Assembly: GCA_942492795.1 (NCBI GenBank)
Contig: OW818639.1
Coordinates: 124,001 to 188,000 of the forward strand
Direction of reading: 5' to 3'
DNA from: RGIG3178 sp942492795
GTDB taxonomy: Bacteria; Bacillota; Clostridia; Christensenellales; QAND01
DNA: 64,000 nucleotides
Shown here: positions 40,322 to 49,309 of the stretch, in pieces
Layout of the letters: every line of letters starts with the position of its first letter
How positions within the stretch are numbered: the first letter of the stretch is position 1
The notes under the pieces: model-generated
Databases searched by the model: none
Told to the model about the DNA's origin: nothing
The model's input: the letters and a program-made list of their open reading frames with translations, nothing else
Made by a program: the position numbers and the translations under genes

Positions 40322-41998
40322 TCACGTCGCCGGTGACGGTGACGGTGACGGCGAGGGTACTGTCGCCGGATCGGGGCCGTTGACATACGTCGTTCCGTTG
40401 ATCGGCCTCCACGCGAAATATGTGAACTTCTCGTTTTTAAGCTCCGTCCCGTCCAGTGCAAGCGTGCGCTTGTAGGTCTGTGCTTTTCTGCCCGGCCGCG
40501 CATCGGCGTATACTTTGGATTTTCCGGGCTCAATCGGCGTTCCGTCGTACGATGTCGTCGCGTTGTAAATATAGTTCATCACGGGCGTGCCGCCGTATGT
40601 CCCGAGATCCTGCGCGGTGAAGGTCAGGATGATCTCGCCGTACTGCGAATCCTTGACGGTCTGTCCGTATATCTCCACCGTGATGTTCTTGTCCTTTGGA
40701 TTGGTATACGACACGACGTACACGGGGGTCGTCTGGTTGTTTTTGAATTTAAGCTCAGGCCCGCCGGAACTTATCGTCGCATCCAGGCCGATGGGTATAT
40801 AACTCGAAACGATAGAGTGGTGCGCCGCCGCGGTGATGTTCAGATTGGAGCGGATCGCAGCGTTGTACACGGTGCTCGACACCTGGCAAACGCCGCCGCC
40901 CGGCTGGTCAATGAACCCGCCGCTGTTGATCCCGGGCGCGTCCTTCCAACCTTTGGCCTTTGTCCGCATGCCCGTGAGCGCGTTGATGGACCATTCCTCG
41001 TTTGGCAGCACAACCGATCCGTTGACAAAACCCGCGAGCTTCGCTACGTTCCAGTTCCGGTTCGCGTTGTTGTGGGAGGCATAGCTCGACGTCCACGACG
41101 CGATCAACTGCGTATTCTTCTTGATCTGCTCGAGTGTGACGGCCGGTTGTATGACTGTTCCGGTCGCCGCGACGGGAGCCGCATAATCGCCGCTTTTCAG
41201 TGTGTTGAGAATGTTTTGCGCCAAAGCGTCGATATCCACCGTCATGCCGGCCATCTCCTGCTGATACATAAAATGGGCGACGTCGGCCTGAAACGGAATG
41301 TATCCGCTTGCATACTTATCGTCCTTATAGAACTCATACCGCAGCTTATTGGGCATTTGATCCGCAGGAAGGCGCACAAGCGTCGCCGGCAGCTCGACGG
41401 CGGTGCCTTTGGAACAGGCCAAAATCAGCGCCTGCTCGTCGGGTTGGTATTGAGTGCCGTCGGTATGGAAGCCCCTTGGCATAAAGGTATAACGCGCATC
41501 GACAGGCTGCTTGTCCAAATTCGCCTTTTGCGATTGCAGCACCGTCTTTAGGCTGTTTACGTCGCCTTTTAATCTGATGGCGAGATTGACGCCCTTGGCT
41601 ACCGCCTCATCCGCCACCGCCTTGCGTTCCTGCGCCGTTCCGTTGTCTCCGTATTCGAGCGCCAGATCGATGCTGGCGTCATAATCTATAGTCAAGCCCA
41701 GCGCTTTAGCCGTAAATGGAACTATCTGTCCGTTCACGCTGACGGATAGTTGGGTTTTGGACAGCAGCTCGTCGCTTCTTGCCAAAAGCGCTTCCTGCGC
41801 GTCCCTTTTCGTCATGTTCGATACGTCAACACCGCCCAAAGAAACACCTTGGAGTATTTTCCCGGACAGTCCGCCGTTGAGCATGACGAACACGACCGCA
41901 ATAAGCGCGATTGCAAGCACGGATACGACGGTCGATACGATCATGATCCGTTTGCGGCCTTTGCTCTTTCTCTTGGAATTCTGTTGGGAACCTGCCAT
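40322..41998 (-). CDS. VanW-family cell-surface protein
   Basis: The 558-aa protein has a basic start, one membrane anchor (residues 18-40) and a large outside region. A PG_binding_4-like part (50-250) includes I-L-Q-G-V-S-L-G-G-V-D-V-S-N-M-T and V-P-F-T-A-K-A-L-G. The VanW domain (about 310-460) carries F-S/N-like E-W-S-I-N-A-L-T-G, G-G-G-V-C-Q-V-S-S-T-V-Y-N-A-A and H-S-I-V-S-S-Y-I-P-I-G-L-D-A. A G5-like segment and a Pro-Ser repeat tail end the chain; the tail is encoded by tandem GTGACG repeats at 40330-40350. It probably acts in wall assembly. Despite the name, no other vancomycin genes are present. Confidence 0.85.
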   Translation of the reverse strand: MAGSQQNSKRKSKGRKRIMIVSTVVSVLAIALIAVVFVMLNGGLSGKILQGVSLGGVDVSNMTKRDAQEALLARSDELLSKTQLSVSVNGQIVPFTAKALGLTIDYDASIDLALEYGDNGTAQERKAVADEAVAKGVNLAIRLKGDVNSLKTVLQSQKANLDKQPVDARYTFMPRGFHTDGTQYQPDEQALILACSKGTAVELPATLVRLPADQMPNKLRYEFYKDDKYASGYIPFQADVAHFMYQQEMAGMTVDIDALAQNILNTLKSGDYAAPVAATGTVIQPAVTLEQIKKNTQLIASWTSSYASHNNANRNWNVAKLAGFVNGSVVLPNEEWSINALTGMRTKAKGWKDAPGINSGGFIDQPGGGVCQVSSTVYNAAIRSNLNITAAAHHSIVSSYIPIGLDATISSGGPELKFKNNQTTPVYVVSYTNPKDKNITVEIYGQTVKDSQYGEIILTFTAQDLGTYGGTPVMNYIYNATTSYDGTPIEPGKSKVYADARPGRKAQTYKRTLALDGTELKNEKFTYFAWRPINGTTYVNGPDPATVPSPSPSPSPAT

Positions 41999-42108
41999 CG
42001 TTTGCTCCTTTTTTTATTGCCCTTTGTTATGCGCGAAAATCGCATGGCACCCTGCCGCGGGCTCAATGGTTTCGAATGCATCCGCATCCGGACATACTGC
42101 ATATTGAT

Positions 42109-42138
42109 ATGGTAACTTGAGCATCGATTTAATGTCAA
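42109..42138 (-). promoter_or_regulatory. Promoter of the VanW gene
   Basis: On minus, TTGACA (42138-42133), an 18-base spacer and TACCAT (42114-42109). It lies about 110 bases before the VanW start. Confidence 0.55.
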
Positions 42139-42302
42139 GCAAAATCGACCCCTTGCATGACCGACCGGAGCATTTTCAGGCGAATCCTGACGATTGCCGT
42201 AAAGATGCTCCTTTAAAACAGCGGCATGAGCCCCCAAAAAGGAACCATTGTTCCATGCGTTGGAATTTGGGCGGCAGTGCAGATGTTTATCGGTGAAACC
42301 AC

Positions 42303-42339
42303 AAAAAAAGGATACCCTCAAACGAAGCTATCCCTTTTT
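42303..42339. terminator. Terminator-like hairpin between divergent genes
   Basis: AAAAAAAGGATA and TATCCCTTTTT pair with one bulge and give T runs on both strands. No gene ends here: VanW and HelD diverge from this 460-bp gap. It could end a short untranslated RNA. Confidence 0.5.
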
Positions 42340-42458
42340 GCACCTCTATTATAGCATGGTTCGGTTTATAACAACAAGACTGCATATTTGGCCGCAAACA
42401 TGCTAGACTACACAAACAACGTTTTTCTCATTGTCATCAGACGAAAGGGGATGCGAGG

Positions 42459-44732
42459 TTGAACAAGGCGCAACAGAATGATGAGCTGCAGCTTGAAAAC
42501 CGGTATCTGGAACAAGTGACCGCATTCGCGCAGAAGCGATTATCGGAAGTTGTTGCGGAAAATCAAGAATACAAATCGGCTACATCGTTGGCATATCAGG
42601 AGATGCAGGAGTACGCACAAAACAATCCGCAGAACCTGCGTTTCGGGGACGATTTCGAGGATTTGGCGGAGCTGACCCAATATGCGCAACTCGTTGCGGA
42701 GCAAGGTGACGCCCAGAAGAATACGGAGCATACAATCCGGGAGCTCGAGGATCTGATGAACTCCCCTTATTTCGCACGCATTGATTTTTTGTTCGACGGG
42801 GACAAGACCGCGGAAAAAATTTATATCGGCCGCGCGATGCTGATGGATAAGGATACGCTTGACGTGCTTGTTTACGACTGGCGCACACCTGTTTGCAGCG
42901 TGTTTTACCGCTTTGGCGTAGGCCCGGCGTCGTATGAAGCGCCACAAGGTACCATCACGGGCAACATGGAGCTCAAGCGGCAATATGAAATAAGGCGCGG
43001 CAAACTGCTTTACTTTTTTGATTCGGACGTGCAGATCGTCGATAAGTTTTTGCGGAATCTGCTGTCCCAAAACGCGTCCCCCGTGATGAAAACCATCGTG
43101 GAGACCATCCAGAAGGATCAGGACATTGTCATACGCGATATACAGAGCGATGTGATGATGGTGCAGGGCACGGCAGGAAGCGGCAAAACCTCCATCGCCC
43201 TGCACAGGATCGCCTATCTGATGTATCAGGGGCTCGAGGGCAGGCTCTCTGCCAACGACATCTTAATCCTCTCGCCCAACGCGGTGTTTGAGGAGTATAT
43301 CGCGCACGTTCTGCCCGATCTCGGGGAGAGCAACGTAAAAACCATGCTGTTGGAGGATATATTCCGCGGTATTTTGCATTTACAAATGCAATCCAGAGGC
43401 CAATATCTCGAACAGCTGCTTTCCTGCCAAGACGAGCATGTCGCGTCGGTCTTAAAAAGCAGCGCGGCGTTTAAGGGATCGATGGCGTTTGCCAAAATGC
43501 TGGATCGGCTGGTTCTGGATCTGCCGAAAAACTGGATCGATTTTGTTGACATCGACTACGACGGGCAATGCATCGCTGAACGCGAAGTATCAAAATCCGT
43601 TTTGTGCAATCCGAAAAAAATAGCGCCCTTGGGCATACGGCTCCAATATCTTGAGCACGAGATATTGGAGAAAGTACACAAGCAGAGATTTCTTCGCATC
43701 AAAAAGCTGGAGGAATTTGTCTCGGGGTATCCGCAGCATGTGGTGGACGCGGAGGCGTTTGTTCGCATGCTGTCGATCCGGGAAAGCGCCGTGCTTCTGC
43801 GCCAGATTCGCGCGTTCACCGAGATCGACTGCAAGGCCGTATATCAACGGTTGTTTTATGATAAAAGCCGCTTCTATCGTCTGGCACAGGGAATCGATTT
43901 GCCGGATGATATTGAGGAGATACGCCGCTTTACTTTGGAGCACCTGCAAGAGGATCGGCTGTGGTATGAGGATGCCGCCGCGCTGGCGTACCTTCATATT
44001 CAAATCCACAGCTATGAGAGCTTTGCGCATATCCGGCAGCTTGTGCTCGACGAGGCGCAGGATGAACACCCTTTGCATTTTGCGATCATGCGCGCGTTGT
44101 TCCCCAAAGCCCGCTATACCATTTTGGGGGATGTCAACCAGGCCATCGGCAAACAGGCGGATGCATCGCTGTTTGAAACTTTCAGCGGCATTTTGGACAG
44201 GAAAAAGACGTTGTTTGCGACGCTTGAAAAGAGCTTTCGCTGCACGATGGAGATTTGGCAATTCAGCGCACGTTTTTTGAATCCGGACACGCTGGGCGAG
44301 TGCTTCAGCCGCAATGGGGAGGAGCCGCAAATTCACATTGCCCCCGATACACAGGCGATGGATGAAATGTTGATAAGCGAAGTCGCTGCCTGCGTCGAAT
44401 TGGGCTATCAATCCATCGGGCTTATCTGCAAGACCGAACGCGATGCGATTGCATTGCATGAACAGCTCAAAGAACGGCTCGATGTACGGCTGATCAAAAA
44501 CGGCAGCATGACTTCCCTTCGGGGCACGATGATCATGCCTGTATATCTGGCAAAGGGATTGGAATTTGATGCTGTGCTCGTATGCGATGTCGACGGCATA
44601 CACTACCACACGGAGGATGACAAAAAGCTTCTGTATATCGCAAGCACAAGGGCGCTGCATCGGCTGAACCTGTTCGGTGTCAATGAGGCAAGCCCGCTAT
44701 TGTCTGCCGTTACGGAAAAGGGAGGGTTCTAA
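42459..44732 (+). CDS. HelD-like RNA polymerase-recycling ATPase (UvrD/Rep-type helicase fold)
   Basis: HelD frees stalled RNA polymerase from DNA. The 757-aa protein starts at TTG (42459), AAAGGGG 8 bases upstream. The N-terminal coiled coil (1-110) would reach into the polymerase secondary channel. Walker A is M-V-Q-G-T-A-G-S-G-K-T-S near 240 and motif II is V-L-D-E-A-Q-D-E near 530. Motif III is I-L-G-D-V-N-Q-A, motif IV F-R-C-T, and motifs V/VI are Y-L-A-K-G-L-E-F-D-A-V and Y-I-A-S-T-R-A-L-H. Length and layout fit Bacillus HelD. It is directly followed by an acyl-carrier-like gene with no gap. Confidence 0.85.
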   Translation: MNKAQQNDELQLENRYLEQVTAFAQKRLSEVVAENQEYKSATSLAYQEMQEYAQNNPQNLRFGDDFEDLAELTQYAQLVAEQGDAQKNTEHTIRELEDLMNSPYFARIDFLFDGDKTAEKIYIGRAMLMDKDTLDVLVYDWRTPVCSVFYRFGVGPASYEAPQGTITGNMELKRQYEIRRGKLLYFFDSDVQIVDKFLRNLLSQNASPVMKTIVETIQKDQDIVIRDIQSDVMMVQGTAGSGKTSIALHRIAYLMYQGLEGRLSANDILILSPNAVFEEYIAHVLPDLGESNVKTMLLEDIFRGILHLQMQSRGQYLEQLLSCQDEHVASVLKSSAAFKGSMAFAKMLDRLVLDLPKNWIDFVDIDYDGQCIAEREVSKSVLCNPKKIAPLGIRLQYLEHEILEKVHKQRFLRIKKLEEFVSGYPQHVVDAEAFVRMLSIRESAVLLRQIRAFTEIDCKAVYQRLFYDKSRFYRLAQGIDLPDDIEEIRRFTLEHLQEDRLWYEDAAALAYLHIQIHSYESFAHIRQLVLDEAQDEHPLHFAIMRALFPKARYTILGDVNQAIGKQADASLFETFSGILDRKKTLFATLEKSFRCTMEIWQFSARFLNPDTLGECFSRNGEEPQIHIAPDTQAMDEMLISEVAACVELGYQSIGLICKTERDAIALHEQLKERLDVRLIKNGSMTSLRGTMIMPVYLAKGLEFDAVLVCDVDGIHYHTEDDKKLLYIASTRALHRLNLFGVNEASPLLSAVTEKGGF

Positions 44733-45020
44733 ATGGTCGTTGGGAAGGTAAGACGCATGCTTTCGGATCTTCTGGGCGTTGAGGCGGATACGATTTTTGC
44801 AATGACGGCTTTAAATAAAGAGAACGACGTTGATGCCATCGATGTTGCAAAGCTCGTGATCGCGTGCGAGAAACAATACAAGATAACCATTCATGACGAA
44901 GACGTCCTGACGTTTCGCACAGTCGGAGAACTCTCGGCGCATATCGACCAGATGCTCCTGGACGGTCTGGATGCACCCGAGCTTACCGACGAGGAACGCA
45001 CCGCGTGGTATTACGAATAG
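44733..45020 (+). CDS. Acyl-carrier-protein-like protein lacking the phosphopantetheine serine
   Basis: This 95-aa, acidic, four-helix protein resembles ACP (L-L-G-V-E-A-D near 15, I-T-I-H-D-E-D near 50, T-V-G-E-L near 64). At the D-S-L prosthetic-group site it reads D-A-I (D-V-D-A-I-D-V-A-K-L), so the modified serine is replaced by alanine. It cannot carry an acyl chain in the usual way. It is translationally coupled to HelD: its ATG abuts the HelD stop, behind GGGAGGG. It may be a structural or regulatory adaptor. Confidence 0.75.
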   Translation: MVVGKVRRMLSDLLGVEADTIFAMTALNKENDVDAIDVAKLVIACEKQYKITIHDEDVLTFRTVGELSAHIDQMLLDGLDAPELTDEERTAWYYE

Positions 45021-45128
45021 ATGAATGCAGGCAACGATTAGGAGCAATCGACGGCAGAGCACAGATTTTCGCCTGCAATCAATCCGATACGGCACAATCG
45101 CTTGTGCCATCCCCACATGAAACAAAAA

Positions 45129-45154
45129 AGGAAGGCGCGAGGCCTTCTTTTTTT
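45129..45154 (+). terminator. Terminator of the HelD / ACP-like operon
   Basis: GAAGGC, loop GCGAG, GCCTTC and a run of seven Ts. Confidence 0.8.
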
Positions 45155-45208
45155 ACCATTTGCGCCGCGAACGGCGAAACCCTTGTCGTTGATAATTTCT
45201 TTTGCATT

Positions 45209-45246
45209 GAAAAAAGCCGTCCATTGGCAAAAACCCAAGGACGGCT
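45209..45246 (-). terminator. Terminator of the pst operon
   Basis: On minus, AGCCGTCCTTGGG pairs with CCAATGGACGGCT, followed by TTTTT. It lies 33 bases after the last pst gene. Confidence 0.8.
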
Positions 45247-45278
45247 CGCTTTCATTATTCTGATATCCTGCCGTTGAC

Positions 45279-46040
45279 TTACCCGAACCTTCCAGTGATG
45301 TAATCGCTGGTTCTCTTGTCACGGGGATTCGCGAAAACCTCCGTGGTCAAACCTTCTTCGATCAGGTTCCCCATCAGCAAAAACGCGACGCGGTCGGCGA
45401 TGCGGCCAGCTTGCTGGATATTGTGCGGCGCGATGACGATGGTGTAATGCTCCTTGAGCTGCCGGATGGATTCCTCGATCTTGGATGTGGATATCGGGTC
45501 AAGCGCCGAGCACGGCCGGTCCAATAAAATGACTTCCGGCTCCAGCGCCAGCACCCGGGCGATGCACAGCCGCTGCTGCTGTCCGCCGGAAAGCCTCGTT
45601 GCGGGCGTGTTCAGTCTGTCCTTAACGTCGTCCCACAGCGCAGCAAGACACAGCGCCTTTTTTACTTCCTCTTCCACGTCCGATTTGTTCTTCTTGCCAA
45701 CAAGTCGCGGTCCATACGCGACGTTGTCAAAGATCGACATCGGCAGCGTCGTCGGCACGTCAAAGACCATCCCCACCCGGCGGCGTAGCTCCGTTACGTT
45801 CACATCCGGGTCATTGATGTTTTTCCCGTCTACAAGGATCTCGCCTTCCACGCGGGCACCCGGGGTAAGATCGCATAGGCGGTTTATCGAGCGCAGCAGC
45901 GTTGTGATGCCGCTGTTGGCCGGACCGAAGACACCCAAAATCTCATGTTCCGCTATCTCAAGATTCAGATCCCGAATGGCCTGTTTGCTATGATAGTAGA
46001 AGTTCAGCCCTTTTATCACTATCTTGGATCGTTCGTTCAT
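45279..46040 (-). CDS. pstB: PstB-like phosphate transporter ATPase with degenerate Walker A and B
   Basis: This 253-aa ABC subunit is the last gene of the operon. At the Walker A site near residue 40 it reads G-P-A-N-S-G-I-T-T: the lysine that holds ATP is Ile. At Walker B it reads I-L-L-D-R-P, with Arg for the catalytic Glu. The signature L-S-G-G-Q-Q-Q-R is intact, as is the switch His (A-P-H-N). It cannot hydrolyse ATP alone, but it keeps the signature needed to complete a partner's site. The other PstB of the operon shows the opposite defect. The DNA is clear of frameshifts. Confidence 0.88.
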   Translation of the reverse strand: MNERSKIVIKGLNFYYHSKQAIRDLNLEIAEHEILGVFGPANSGITTLLRSINRLCDLTPGARVEGEILVDGKNINDPDVNVTELRRRVGMVFDVPTTLPMSIFDNVAYGPRLVGKKNKSDVEEEVKKALCLAALWDDVKDRLNTPATRLSGGQQQRLCIARVLALEPEVILLDRPCSALDPISTSKIEESIRQLKEHYTIVIAPHNIQQAGRIADRVAFLLMGNLIEEGLTTEVFANPRDKRTSDYITGRFG

Positions 46041-46050
46041 ATTCCACCCC

Positions 46051-46887
46051 TTAACGGCCTTTCGCTACGAATCGGTTGACCAGCATATTGAAAACGACGT
46101 TGATGATGAAGATCAGAATGATCAAAAGAGCTGCCGTGCCATAGGCGTTTTCCATCGATATCCCTTCACGCGCGAGTATGTAGAAGTGCACGGCCATCGT
46201 ACGCGTGGGCGCGAACAGCGACATCGGCATGCGAAGCGCCGAACCCGCCGTCAGGATAACCGCTGCCGTCTCGGCAACGCACCGCCCGATGCTCAGTATG
46301 ATGCCGTTTGCAATGCCCGGCAGTGCAGAGGGGAAAACCGCCCGTGTAATGGTCTGCCATTTGGTACCGCCCAGCGAGAAGCTAACCTCGCGGTACAGGC
46401 GCGGCACGGTACGGATCGCCTCTTCGGATGTGCGGATGATGGTGGGCAATATCATGATGGCCATGGTCAGCCCGCCGGAAAGGACCGACCATCCCAGCTG
46501 CAGGTAGATGACGAAGAAGATAAAACCAAACAATCCGTATACGATGGAGGGTATCCCCGCCAGCGACTCCGCGCTGAAGCGGATGATGCGGGTGATACGG
46601 CTCTCGCGCGTGTACTCTGTCAGATAGAACGCCGTGCCGATGCCAAACGGCGTCGCCACAACGACCGCTACCGCTGTGACCAACAGCGTGCCTATAATCG
46701 CGGAGGATATGCCGCCCGAGCGGCCCATGTTCCGCGGGATCTCTGTGAGAAACGACCAGCTGATCTCCGGGATGCCCTTGACCAATATATACAACACGAT
46801 GGCTAAGAGGATTACCATGACAAGGATCGCAGCCGCCCAAATCACTGTCTTGGCTATTTTCTGGGTTGTCTTCGGATCGGTTTTCAT
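46051..46887 (-). CDS. pstA: Phosphate ABC transporter permease PstA
   Basis: This 278-aa permease has six membrane segments. The EAA-type loop reads S-E-E-A-I-R-T-V-P-R-L-Y-R-E-V-S-F-S-L-G-G-T-K-W-Q-T. Other family motifs are G-I-P-S-I-V-Y-G-L-F-G and G-T-A-F-Y-L-T-E-Y. It overlaps PstC by four bases (ATGA), so translation is coupled. With PstC it forms the phosphate channel. Confidence 0.93.
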   Translation of the reverse strand: MKTDPKTTQKIAKTVIWAAAILVMVILLAIVLYILVKGIPEISWSFLTEIPRNMGRSGGISSAIIGTLLVTAVAVVVATPFGIGTAFYLTEYTRESRITRIIRFSAESLAGIPSIVYGLFGFIFFVIYLQLGWSVLSGGLTMAIMILPTIIRTSEEAIRTVPRLYREVSFSLGGTKWQTITRAVFPSALPGIANGIILSIGRCVAETAAVILTAGSALRMPMSLFAPTRTMAVHFYILAREGISMENAYGTAALLIILIFIINVVFNMLVNRFVAKGR

Positions 46888-47747
46888 TGCGGCTTCACAT
46901 CCTTCCTGCGAGTGATGTACTGGGCGGCGGCGTTTAGCAGCATGATGATGATAAACAACACGATGCCCGTGGCGAACAGCGCCTGCTGGTGCTCTCCCGA
47001 CGCGTAGCCCATCTCGATGCCGATGTTGGTTGTCAGCGTCCGAACCGGGTCGAGGATGGAAGTCGGGATGGCGACCGCGTTGCCCAGCACCATGATGACC
47101 GCCATCGTCTCGCCGATCGCGCGTCCGATGCCCAAAATGATCGCGGCGACTATGCCCGATTTGGCCGCCGGCAGCAGCAAGGAACGGATCGTCTGCCAGT
47201 GCGTCAGGCCCAGTGCCAGCGCTCCGTCCTTATAGTACCGGGGCAGCGCCAGGATGGAGACTTCGGAAATGCTGATGACCGTCGGCAATATCATGATGCC
47301 AAGAATGACGGAGCCTGCCAATATGCTCAACCCCGGACCGCCCAGGTATGTACGAATGAACGGCACGATGAACAACACGCCCCAGAATCCGTATACCACC
47401 GACGGGATGCCCGCTAAAAGCTGGATGGCGGGCCTGAATATGTTGCGCAGCGCCGCGGGGGCGAACTCCGTCAAAAAGATACTGCAGGCGATCGCGATCG
47501 GTACGCCGATAATCGCCGCGCCCAACGTTACCGACACGGTGCCTATGATCATCGGAAAAATGCCGAATGCGCCCTGGCTCGGCGCCCATTTCATGCCGAA
47601 TACGAAGTTGAATACCCCGACCTTGCTGATGATGGGCACGCCCTTGATGAATATGAATACCGTGATCAGCGCAAGCACCGACAGCGCCGAAAGCGCGATG
47701 ACAAGAAAAATGCGCTCCGATAATTTTTCCTTCAAACTCTTTTTCAT
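46884..47747 (-). CDS. pstC: Phosphate ABC transporter permease PstC
   Basis: This 287-aa permease has six membrane segments. Motifs include G-I-P-S-V-V-Y-G-F-W-G, F-L-T-E-F-A, S-I-L-A-L-P-R-Y-Y-K-D-G-A-L-A-L-G-L-T-H-W-Q-T and G-I-G-R-A-I-G-E-T-M-A-V. It overlaps PstS and PstA by ATGA at both ends. Confidence 0.93.
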   Translation of the reverse strand: MKKSLKEKLSERIFLVIALSALSVLALITVFIFIKGVPIISKVGVFNFVFGMKWAPSQGAFGIFPMIIGTVSVTLGAAIIGVPIAIACSIFLTEFAPAALRNIFRPAIQLLAGIPSVVYGFWGVLFIVPFIRTYLGGPGLSILAGSVILGIMILPTVISISEVSILALPRYYKDGALALGLTHWQTIRSLLLPAAKSGIVAAIILGIGRAIGETMAVIMVLGNAVAIPTSILDPVRTLTTNIGIEMGYASGEHQQALFATGIVLFIIIMLLNAAAQYITRRKDVKPQ

Positions 47748-48589
47748 TTCGCACCTTCAGATATGGGGATCAGTCCCTCGTTGGCCAGCATTTGCTGCCC
47801 CTGCGAGGAAAGGACAAAATCGATGAAATCCTTGGCAGCCCCTGTGGGTTCGCTGCGGGTTATGAACAGAAACGGCCGGGTAAGCTTGTAGGTGCCGTTT
47901 TCCACGTTTTCATGTGTTGCGGCAATGCCGCCGAGTTTAAGGGCTTTGATCCGCTCGTTTACCAGTCCCAGCGAAACATAGCCGATGGCGTTCGGATCGT
48001 CCGCGACCAGCTGACGCACCGCGCCGTTGCTGTCCTGCACGATGGCTTTGGATGTTATCTCCGTTTTCCCCATCACTAAGCTTACAAACGCGTCCCGCGT
48101 GCCCGAGCCCTCTTCGCGGGTTATGACATGAATCTTTGCATTCGTGCCGCCGAGCTGGCTCCAGTCGGTCAGTGTGTTTGCATAGATGTCGCGGACCTGG
48201 TTGAGGGTAAGGTTTGCGATCGGATTCTTGGGATTCACGATAACCGCTAAGCCGTCCTTGGCAATGACCACATACCACAGGCTTGCTTCCTCCGCCTTGA
48301 GCGCACGGGAGGACATGCCGATATCAGCGGTGCCGGACTGGGCGGCTGTGATGCCCGCCGAGGAACCGCCGCCCTGGATATCGATCTCTGTGCCCGGATG
48401 TAAAAGCATGTATTCTTCCGCGAGCACCTCGGCATACGGCTGTACGGAGGTTGATCCCGCGACGATGGTGCCCGCCTCCGGCTTTTTGCTGCAGCCGGAC
48501 AGAAGGCTCACGGATAGGATAAGCGTCGATGCAAGCATCATTGCGCCTATCTTCTGTATCGGATTTTTATGGATTCCGGATCGTTTCAT
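47744..48589 (-). CDS. pstS: Phosphate-binding lipoprotein PstS
   Basis: This 281-aa lipoprotein receptor has its lipobox L-L-S-G-C at about residue 33. Phosphate-binding loops are visible: A-G-S-T-S-V-Q-P, G-G-G-S-S-A-G-I and R-E-E-G-S-G-T-R-D-A-F. C-terminal S-S-Q-G-Q-Q-M-L is typical. The signal peptide is long and basic. The ribosome site is weak, as in many coupled genes. It passes phosphate to PstCA. Confidence 0.93.
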   Translation of the reverse strand: MKRSGIHKNPIQKIGAMMLASTLILSVSLLSGCSKKPEAGTIVAGSTSVQPYAEVLAEEYMLLHPGTEIDIQGGGSSAGITAAQSGTADIGMSSRALKAEEASLWYVVIAKDGLAVIVNPKNPIANLTLNQVRDIYANTLTDWSQLGGTNAKIHVITREEGSGTRDAFVSLVMGKTEITSKAIVQDSNGAVRQLVADDPNAIGYVSLGLVNERIKALKLGGIAATHENVENGTYKLTRPFLFITRSEPTGAAKDFIDFVLSSQGQQMLANEGLIPISEGAK

Positions 48590-48621
48590 ATCTTGCGTTC
48601 AAAGAAAGCGCCCCATCTTTA

Positions 48622-49290
48622 TCAATATTGCGCCGCTTCGATTTCCTCCATTTTCCCAGTAATGACAAAGACCACCCGTTCGGCGATGTTGGTCGCCCGG
48701 TCTGCGCTGCGTTCCAGGTTTTGAGCCACCCAGATAAGGCGCGTCGCTCTGGTGATGGTCTTCGGATCCTCCATCATAAACACCAAAAGTTCGCGGTTGA
48801 TCTGGTTAAGCAGCTGATCGACCATCACGTCCTCCTGGCATACTTCCCTTGCGGCTTCGGCGTCCAGGATGATAAACGCGTCCAGACTGCGCTGAAGCAT
48901 GTCAACGGCCATATGTGCCATCCGCGGGATATCGATCAACGGCTTAAGCGGCGGCTCGTCGCCCATGAGTATCGCGATCTGCGATATCCCCGCGGCATAG
49001 TCGCCGATGCGTTCAAGCTCGGAGATGATGTTCAGCACGGCAACCATGATGCGCAGATCGCTTGCCAGCGGCTGCTGCGTCGCCATAAGCCCGATGCAAT
49101 GATCCTCAATTTCAAAGCGCTTATCGTTGATCTTTTGGTCGTCCTCAACGATCTGTCTGGCCAGATCAAGATCCCTGCACTTGAGCGCCTCGACGGAAAG
49201 CTGGATTGCGTTGCACACCATGCGGCCCATAATCACGACCTCGGCCTGCAGATCCCTGAGTTTTTTGTGAAAGACGGTTCTTGTTTGCAT
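48622..49290 (-). CDS. phoU: Phosphate signalling regulator PhoU
   Basis: The protein has 222 residues from the ATG at 49290, placed 10 bases after AGGAGG; an ATG three codons earlier is too close. It forms two three-helix PhoU repeats, each with the metal-binding E-x-x-x-D type motif (D-D-Q-K-I-N-D near 65; E-R-I-G-D-Y-A; R-S-A-D-R-A-T-N-I-A-E). It represses the Pho response when phosphate is plentiful. It lies between a PstB gene and pstS rather than at the operon end. Confidence 0.92.
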   Translation of the reverse strand: MQTRTVFHKKLRDLQAEVVIMGRMVCNAIQLSVEALKCRDLDLARQIVEDDQKINDKRFEIEDHCIGLMATQQPLASDLRIMVAVLNIISELERIGDYAAGISQIAILMGDEPPLKPLIDIPRMAHMAVDMLQRSLDAFIILDAEAAREVCQEDVMVDQLLNQINRELLVFMMEDPKTITRATRLIWVAQNLERSADRATNIAERVVFVITGKMEEIEAAQY

Positions 49291-49309
49291 CCGTTTCATC
49301 CTCCTGCTG

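Noticed and set aside
40322..41998. Vancomycin-resistance gene cluster suggested by VanW
   Set aside because: Only the VanW domain is present; no vanHAX, ligase or two-component genes are nearby.
43590..44660. Minus-strand 356-codon open frame
   Set aside because: Antisense to HelD, which has all helicase motifs; no ribosome site or recognisable domain.
46024..46806. Plus-strand 260-codon frame
   Set aside because: Antisense to pstA and rich in Arg/Gln/His, with no motif.
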